NCBI GenBank assembly: GCA_030452125.1
Contig: JAKDMV010000018.1
Location: 1 to 36,844 of the forward strand
Length of the DNA stretch: 36,844 bases
Reading direction: 5' to 3'
Source of the DNA: Micrococcaceae bacterium
Lineage (GTDB): Bacteria > Actinomycetota > Actinomycetes > Actinomycetales > Micrococcaceae
Part shown: piece after piece, positions 31,769-36,844 of the stretch
Numbering within the stretch: the first letter of the stretch is position 1
How the letters are laid out: every line of letters begins with the position of its first letter
The notes under the pieces: model-generated
What the model was told of the DNA's origin: nothing
The model's input: only the letters and a program-made list of their open reading frames with translations
Databases searched by the model: none
Program-made: the position numbers and the translations under genes

Positions 31769-33325
31769 ATGCATGAATTCGGGGTTGTTTCCCCCACTCT
31801 CGAGGAATTCCGTGAACTGGCGCGGGGTCGCAGCGTCATCCCGGTGAACCTGCGCGTCCTGGCCGATACCGTCACGCCCATCGCCGTCTACGAACGACTC
31901 GCGGGCGGCCGGCCGGGCACCTTCCTGCTGGAAAGCGCCGCAGCGGGGGGTGTCTGGAGCCGCTATTCCTTCATCGGATGCGGTTCCTCGGCGACGTTGA
32001 CCACCCGTGGGGGCCAGGCCCACTGGATCGGGACCCCTCCGGCCGGGGTCCCGACCGAGGGGACCCCGGTGGAGGTCCTGCGGGATACGGTGGCCCGGTT
32101 GCGCACCGAACCCCTCGACGGACTGCCCCCGTTCACCTCGGGAATGGTCGGTTTCATCGGGTGGGACAGCGTGCGCCATTGGGAGAAGCTGCCCGACCCC
32201 CCACCCGATGACCTGGGCCTGCCGGAGCTGGCGATGAACCTCGTGGCGGATATGGCAGTTCTGGACAACCGCGACTCCACGCTCACCCTCATCGCCAATG
32301 CGATCAACCAGGACGGGGCCGACACGGGGGTCGATGAAGCCTACGCCGACGCCGTGTCCCGGCTGCACGTCATGCTCGGGAACTTGACCGACACCGCGCC
32401 GGGATCGGCGACCGTCTTCTCCGGGAACCGGATCCCCACCGCCGAGCTCATGGCGGCAGTCACCGAAAGCTGGGATGAAGACGGCTACCGCCAGGCCATC
32501 CTGCGCGGGAAGGAAGCAATCGTCGATGGGGAGGTCTTCCAGGTGGTGGTCTCCCGACGGTTCGAACTCGACTGCGCCGCTGACCCGCTGGATGTATACC
32601 GGATCCTGCGCACCACCAACCCGAGCCCGTACATGTACCTCTACAACCTCGAGGATGCCGACGGCGATACCTACGCGGTGGTCGGATCCTCGCCGGAGGC
32701 GCTGGTCACCGTCAACGAACGTCACGTCGTCACCCACCCCATCGCCGGCTCACGGCCCCGCGGGGAGACCTACGAAGACGACGCCCTCCATGAGAAGGAC
32801 CTGCTCTCCGATGAGAAGGAGCGTGCCGAGCACCTCATGTTGGTGGATCTGAGCCGCAATGACCTCTCGAAGGTCTGCGAGCCCGGGAGCGTCGAGGTCA
32901 CCCAGTTCATGGAGGTCGAGCGTTTCAGCCACATCATGCACCTGGTTTCCAACGTCGTCGGACGCCTGGAACCACAGGCCACCGCCTATGACGTGTTGGC
33001 GGCCACCTTCCCCGCAGGCACGCTGTCCGGGGCTCCGAAACCCCGGGCCCTTCGACTGCTCGACGAGTTCGAACCCCACCGCCGAGGCGTCTATGGCGGC
33101 GTCGTGGGCTACCTGGATTTCGCCGGGGACATGGACCTGGCCATCGCGATCCGCTCGGCCCTGTTGAAGGACGGAAGGGCCTACGTCCAGGCCGGTGGCG
33201 GGATCGTCGCCGATTCCGACCCGGATGGCGAGTCGTTGGAAAGCATCAACAAGGCGGCGGCACCGCTTCGGGCCGTCTGGGCCGCCCGGACCCTGCAGCC
33301 GGCTGTCCCCGAGGAGGACGCATGA
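31769..33325 (+). CDS. trpE: Anthranilate synthase component I
   Basis: Large subunit of 518 residues making anthranilate from chorismate with ammonia or with the TrpG glutaminase. The feedback site for tryptophan is recognisable as LLESAAAGGVWSRYSFIG (50-67). The catalytic part has PSPYMYLY, HPIAGSRPRG, DLSRNDL, FPAGTLSGAPKPRAL and YVQAGGGIVADSDP. It is full length. AAGGAAA lies about 13 nt before the ATG at 31769. trpG and trpD are not in the window. The stop overlaps the next gene by ATGA. Confidence 0.96.
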   Translation: MHEFGVVSPTLEEFRELARGRSVIPVNLRVLADTVTPIAVYERLAGGRPGTFLLESAAAGGVWSRYSFIGCGSSATLTTRGGQAHWIGTPPAGVPTEGTPVEVLRDTVARLRTEPLDGLPPFTSGMVGFIGWDSVRHWEKLPDPPPDDLGLPELAMNLVADMAVLDNRDSTLTLIANAINQDGADTGVDEAYADAVSRLHVMLGNLTDTAPGSATVFSGNRIPTAELMAAVTESWDEDGYRQAILRGKEAIVDGEVFQVVVSRRFELDCAADPLDVYRILRTTNPSPYMYLYNLEDADGDTYAVVGSSPEALVTVNERHVVTHPIAGSRPRGETYEDDALHEKDLLSDEKERAEHLMLVDLSRNDLSKVCEPGSVEVTQFMEVERFSHIMHLVSNVVGRLEPQATAYDVLAATFPAGTLSGAPKPRALRLLDEFEPHRRGVYGGVVGYLDFAGDMDLAIAIRSALLKDGRAYVQAGGGIVADSDPDGESLESINKAAAPLRAVWAARTLQPAVPEEDA

Positions 33326-34044
33326 GCCAGACCAACACCCCAACCAGCGACCAGGACCCTGAACGAAAGGTGATCGGACGCTGGATGTCCAAACGCATGG
33401 TCGTCTCCGCCGGCGTCATCGGGGCCATTGCCGCCCTGGCGATGAGCACCCGGACCTGGGTCCGGGTCATTCCATCCAGCGGCGCCATCAACGTACAGCC
33501 CTTCGATGTCTCCGGTGATGATGCCGCAACGGCAGTGGCGGCTCTGGCCGTGGTCGTGCTGGCAGGTTCGGTCGCCGCGGCGATCGCCGGACGGATGGCC
33601 CGATGGATCATCGCCGTATTGATCCTCCTCTCGGGGTTGGGGATCGCCGCTTCGGCGATCAGCGCCCTCTCCGACCCGGTCGCCGCCTCCGTTTCGACGG
33701 TGGGCGCGGCCGCAGGGACGCTGAGGGTCAACGGTGACTACCAATTGACGTTCTGGCCGTGGCTGACGGTGGTCATCGGAGTCTGGATCATGGCCACCGC
33801 CGTGTGGTTGGCCGTGGCCGGGCACCGGTGGAAGACGAGCCGGAAATACACTCCCGCACCGGCCACGCAGGCCGTTGCCACCCCGGTTGCGGACACGGTC
33901 GCCGGGGACGCGGCCCCGGCCACGGCGCAGCGCCCCGGGAGCGGGGCTCCGACCTCGTCCGAGGAACAGCCCGAGGACGAGGAGTCGATGGACGAAATCG
34001 ACGGTTGGGACAGCCTGACCCGGGGCGAGGACCCCACGGGTTAG
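33322..34044 (+). CDS. Trp biosynthesis-associated membrane protein (TIGR02234 family)
   Basis: Membrane protein of 240 residues with four hydrophobic helices (about 27-44, 68-88, 92-113, 136-161), a long polar acidic tail and the terminal motif DEIDGWDSLTRGEDPTG. Members of this actinobacterial family are found in trp operons, but the function is not known. Its start overlaps the trpE stop. A 7-bp inverted repeat CCCCACG/CGTGGGG (34032-34066) spans its stop codon. Confidence 0.9.
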   Translation: MSQTNTPTSDQDPERKVIGRWMSKRMVVSAGVIGAIAALAMSTRTWVRVIPSSGAINVQPFDVSGDDAATAVAALAVVVLAGSVAAAIAGRMARWIIAVLILLSGLGIAASAISALSDPVAASVSTVGAAAGTLRVNGDYQLTFWPWLTVVIGVWIMATAVWLAVAGHRWKTSRKYTPAPATQAVATPVADTVAGDAAPATAQRPGSGAPTSSEEQPEDEESMDEIDGWDSLTRGEDPTG

Positions 34045-34111
34045 CCACACCCGGGTACGCGTGGGGCAACATGGCCTCATCGCAGCCAAAAGAATGGCAG
34101 AATGGAACACA

Positions 34112-34140
34112 GTTTGGCCCCGAATGAGACCGGGGATACT
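34112..34140 (+). promoter_or_regulatory. Candidate internal promoter before the HGxxPAAW gene
   Basis: GTTTGG (34112-34117) and GATACT (34135-34140) are spaced by 17 nt. CCCCG and CGGGG in the spacer form a short hairpin. It could give separate expression of the small membrane protein and trpCBA. Confidence 0.35.
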
Positions 34141-34166
34141 TGAGGCACTGAGGAGTAGATCAGATC

Positions 34167-34436
34167 ATGGCAAGCAACACGACCGTCCAGACAGAACACG
34201 GCCCGGACCCGGTTCTCACCGAGCCCGTGGGACACGGAAACAGCATCGCCGCCTGGACGGGCGTCGGAATCATCTTCATCGGCTTCCTGATCGGCAGCAT
34301 CTCCTTCGCACTCTACGCCGAGGTCGGTGTCTACATCGGCGTCGCCATCATCATCTTGGGCCTGATCGCCGGCTTGGTCATGCGCATCATCGGGTTCGGC
34401 GTCGGCGGACACCGGTCCAACAACGACGGACACTAG
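34167..34436 (+). CDS. HGxxPAAW family small membrane protein
   Basis: Protein of 89 residues with the family motif HGNSIAAW (23-30) followed by two transmembrane helices (about 30-54 and 58-80). These proteins occur in actinobacterial trp operons between trpE and trpC and have no known role. AGGAG lies 11 nt before the ATG at 34167. trpC starts 2 nt after the stop. Confidence 0.9.
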   Translation: MASNTTVQTEHGPDPVLTEPVGHGNSIAAWTGVGIIFIGFLIGSISFALYAEVGVYIGVAIIILGLIAGLVMRIIGFGVGGHRSNNDGH

Positions 34437-34438
34437 TC

Positions 34439-35269
34439 GTGAGTGTTCTCGAGGACATCATTTCCGGAGTTCGCGAGGACCTGCACGATCGAAGGTTGCG
34501 GGTCGGCGACGCCGCCATCAGGGCCCGTGCCCAGGCGGCACCGCCAGCCCGCGACGCCCTCGCCGCCCTGGGGGGCCACCTCGATCCCTCCCGACGCGAC
34601 CAGGTGCTCCATGTGATCTCCGAGGTCAAACGGCGCAGCCCCTCCAAGGGGGCGCTGGCCGATATCCCCGAACCGGCCGTTCTGGCCCGTCAGTACCGCG
34701 ATGGGGGAGCATCGGTGATTTCGGTGCTCACCGAACAACGCCGTTTCGGCGGGTCCCTGGCCGATTTCGATGCCGTCCGGGCCGCCGTGGACACCCCCCT
34801 TCTGCGCAAGGACTTCACCGTCGATGCCTACCAGATCCACGAGGCCCGCGCCCACGGCGCCGATCTGGTCCTGCTGATCGTTGCCGCCCTGGACGACGAG
34901 GAACTGGGCAGCTTCCTCGACCTGACCCACGACCTGGGCATGAACGCCCTGGTGGAGACGCATACCGCCGAGGAAGTCGAGCGGGCCGTGCGCGTCGGCG
35001 CCCGCATCATCGGTGTCAACGTCCGCAACCTCAAGACCCTCGACGTGGACCGGGAAACGTTCGCCCGGCTCTCCGGGGACATCCCGGACTCGGTGGTCAT
35101 CGTCGCCGAATCGGGGATCCGTGGCCGCGAGGACGTCGCGCTCTACGGCTCCCACGGGGCGGATGCGGTGCTGGTCGGCGAGGCACTGGTCAAGGACAAC
35201 GACCCACTCACCGCCCTGCGCTCGTTCATCGAGGTCGGCAGCGCGGCCAAGCCCCCGCGTGGACGCTGA
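34439..35269 (+). CDS. trpC: Indole-3-glycerol phosphate synthase
   Basis: TIM barrel of 276 residues closing the indole ring in tryptophan synthesis. Landmarks are [15 protein letters not shown] (catalytic E and K), [43 protein letters not shown] and [10 protein letters not shown]. The start is GTG at 34439, 2 nt after the HGxxPAAW stop with no good SD, so translational coupling is likely. Confidence 0.95.
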   Translation: MSVLEDIISGVREDLHDRRLRVGDAAIRARAQAAPPARDALAALGGHLDPSRRDQVLHVISEVKRRSPSKGALADIPEPAVLARQYRDGGASVISVLTEQRRFGGSLADFDAVRAAVDTPLLRKDFTVDAYQIHEARAHGADLVLLIVAALDDEELGSFLDLTHDLGMNALVETHTAEEVERAVRVGARIIGVNVRNLKTLDVDRETFARLSGDIPDSVVIVAESGIRGREDVALYGSHGADAVLVGEALVKDNDPLTALRSFIEVGSAAKPPRGR

Positions 35270-35316
35270 CCCACCCCGGACAGCCCTCACCACGCCTGAA
35301 CGAAGGAAGGCCACGC

Positions 35317-36618
35317 ATGAGCCAGACCCCAGAAGATCCCGCGGCTTCCGCGGAGCACCCCGCCGATGCCTTCCTGGCCGAGGGCAGGAGCCTGCGCCAC
35401 GCCCCGGGCCCGTACTTCGGTGATTTCGGCGGCCGTTGGATGCCCGAGTCGCTGATCGCGGCCCTGGACGAACTGAACGATACGTTCGAGAAGGCGAAGG
35501 CCGACCCGGAGTTCATCGACGAAGTCACCGAGTTGAACCGCAACTACTCCGGACGTCCCTCGTTGCTGACCGAGGCCAAGCGCTTCTCCGAACACGCCGG
35601 GGGTGTGCGGGTCTTCCTCAAACGTGAGGACCTGAACCACACCGGTAGCCATAAGATCAACAACGTCATCGGCCAGGCGCTCCTGGCCAAGCGGATGGGC
35701 AAGACCCGCATCATCGCCGAAACCGGGGCCGGTCAGCACGGGGTCGCCAGTGCCACCGCCGCCGCCCTCATGGGCATGGAATGCGTGGTGTACATGGGGG
35801 CCGAGGACACCCGTCGGCAATCCCTGAACGTGGCACGGATGCGTCTGCTGGGCGCCGAGGTGGTACCGGTGACCGCCGGTTCCCAGACGCTGAAGGACGC
35901 GATCAACGAGGCCCTGAGGGATTGGGTCGCCAACGTCGACAACACCCACTACCTGTTGGGAACAGCTGCCGGGGCCCACCCGTTCCCGGCCATGGTCCGC
36001 TACTTCCACGAGGTCATCGGCGAGGAGGCCCGCGAACAGATCATCGCCCAGACCGGCCGGCTGCCCGATGCCGTCTGCGCCTGCATCGGGGGCGGCTCCA
36101 ATGCCATCGGGATCTTCCACGGATTCCTCGACGACCCCTCCGTGGCGATCTATGGCTTTGAAGCGGGAGGCGATGGCGTCGACACCGACCGCCATGCGGC
36201 CACCATCACCTTGGGGCGTCCGGGCGTGTTGCACGGAGCCCGCAGCTACCTCATGCAGGACGAGGACGGCCAGACCATCGAATCGCACTCGATCTCGGCG
36301 GGACTGGACTACCCCGGCGTCGGCCCGGAACACTCCTACCTGCATGACATCGGCCGGGTCACCTACGAACCGGTCACCGATACCGAGGCCATGGATGCCT
36401 TCAGCCTGCTCTCGCGGACCGAAGGCATCATCCCCGCGATCGAATCGGCACATGCCCTGGCCGGGGCCTTGCGCGTCGGCCGGAAGCTTGCCGAAACGGC
36501 GGCGGATCCGCAGGAGAAGACGATCATCGTGAACCTTTCGGGACGCGGTGACAAGGACGTGGGAACCGCTGCCGAATGGTTCCAGCTCATCGACCCGGAC
36601 GAAGGGGCAGCCGAATGA
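35317..36618 (+). CDS. trpB: Tryptophan synthase beta subunit
   Basis: PLP enzyme of 433 residues condensing indole with serine. The PLP lysine is K113 in HTGSHKINN. The phosphate cup is GGGSNAIG (near 264-271) and the catalytic glutamate lies in [12 protein letters not shown] 25-residue N-terminal extension precedes the conserved [14 protein letters not shown]. The ATG at 35317 follows GAAGGAAGG about 6 nt upstream. The stop overlaps the trpA start. Confidence 0.97.
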   Translation: MSQTPEDPAASAEHPADAFLAEGRSLRHAPGPYFGDFGGRWMPESLIAALDELNDTFEKAKADPEFIDEVTELNRNYSGRPSLLTEAKRFSEHAGGVRVFLKREDLNHTGSHKINNVIGQALLAKRMGKTRIIAETGAGQHGVASATAAALMGMECVVYMGAEDTRRQSLNVARMRLLGAEVVPVTAGSQTLKDAINEALRDWVANVDNTHYLLGTAAGAHPFPAMVRYFHEVIGEEAREQIIAQTGRLPDAVCACIGGGSNAIGIFHGFLDDPSVAIYGFEAGGDGVDTDRHAATITLGRPGVLHGARSYLMQDEDGQTIESHSISAGLDYPGVGPEHSYLHDIGRVTYEPVTDTEAMDAFSLLSRTEGIIPAIESAHALAGALRVGRKLAETAADPQEKTIIVNLSGRGDKDVGTAAEWFQLIDPDEGAAE

Positions 36619-36844
36619 CCCGCATGACCTCCGAAGCAGCCATCGAGCGGGCCCGCAGCCAGGGCAGGCCGGCGCTGATCGCCTATCTGCCCGCCGGGTT
36701 CCCCGACATCCAGACCACTATCGATGCCGCGGTGGCCGTTGCACACAACGGTGCCGACATCATCGAGATCGGCATCCCGTACTCGGATCCGGTCATGGAC
36801 GGGGCCGTCATCCAGGCCGCCACCGTGCAATCGCTGGCCCAGGG
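36615..36844 (+). CDS. trpA: Tryptophan synthase alpha subunit (5' part, cut by window edge)
   Basis: The first 76 codons of trpA are present. The protein begins [31 protein letters not shown] and shows the catalytic glutamate and aspartate in [15 protein letters not shown]. It releases indole from indole-3-glycerol phosphate and passes it to TrpB. The ATG overlaps the trpB stop. The rest lies beyond the right edge. Confidence 0.95.
   Translation, partial: MTRMTSEAAIERARSQGRPALIAYLPAGFPDIQTTIDAAVAVAHNGADIIEIGIPYSDPVMDGAVIQAATVQSLAQ

Noticed and set aside
1-36844. CRISPR arrays, insertion sequences, integrases, phage genes
   Set aside because: No evenly spaced direct repeats, transposase or integrase motifs, or terminal inverted repeats were seen on either strand. 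The only notable duplication is the tRNA-Gly pair.

Overview
The window is a 36.8 kb stretch of high-GC chromosome. Its gene order (sulfurtransferase/sufE/ybaK, def-fmt-rsmB-rpe, an FMN riboswitch with a rib operon, hisEGF, hisI-trpE-trpCBA), GTG/TTG starts, mycothiol-type DinB-like protein and numerous leaderless-looking promoters point to Actinomycetota. The combination resembles the Micrococcaceae (Arthrobacter relatives), but the genus cannot be fixed from the sequence alone. No phage, insertion sequence, integrase or CRISPR array is visible. Most of the window is core chromosome, with one small accessory block.

Region 1 (1-14.3 kb) is a mosaic of small transcription units: the first codons of a probable ribonuclease D, a DUF3000 protein, a lactate-permease-family transporter, DUF817 and threonine aldolase, an SDR with a DUF6421 protein, msrB, an alpha/beta hydrolase, the sulfur set sseA-sufE-ybaK, the ATPase zapE, a broken SAM methyltransferase, and a benE transporter divergent from an XRE-cupin regulator. 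Region 2 (14.3-15.2 kb) holds a Rv0909-type antitoxin-like small gene and a four-tRNA cluster (Gly-Cys-Val-Gly) with its own terminator. Region 3 (15.3-20.0 kb) encodes a PD-(D/E)XK nuclease, then the tightly overlapping def, fmt and rsmB, and rpe. Region 4 (20.0-24.6 kb) is an FMN-riboswitch-led riboflavin operon, transporter-ribD-ribE-ribBA-ribH, with start/stop overlaps throughout and a strong terminator. Region 5 (24.6-36.8 kb) carries hisE-hisG-hisF and a GNAT gene; then a block of unrelated genes (SRPBCC/ArsR pair, DUF2785, a squalene-cyclase-like gene with an in-frame TGA, DUF488) and a TIGR03085 protein; then hisI-trpE-TIGR02234-HGxxPAAW-trpC-trpB-trpA, with trpA cut by the right edge.

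Functionally the window is dominated by biosynthesis. The rib operon makes riboflavin from GTP and ribulose 5-phosphate, and rpe beside it interconverts that pentose. The his and trp genes make two PRPP-derived amino acids. def/fmt/rsmB and the tRNAs serve translation. The most informative non-routine signals are these: about ten genes show a TANNNT-like hexamer 6-7 nt before the start codon; several -10 hexamers share the TAG stop codon of the preceding gene; two genes (DUF817, GNAT) lack any normal start codon where homology begins and have an SD positioned for CTG; two genes carry inactivating lesions (one an isolated in-frame TGA); and an antitoxin-like gene has a perfect palindrome in its promoter spacer. 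I did not find a clearly new multi-gene system. The DUF6421-SDR pair is the best candidate for undescribed chemistry.
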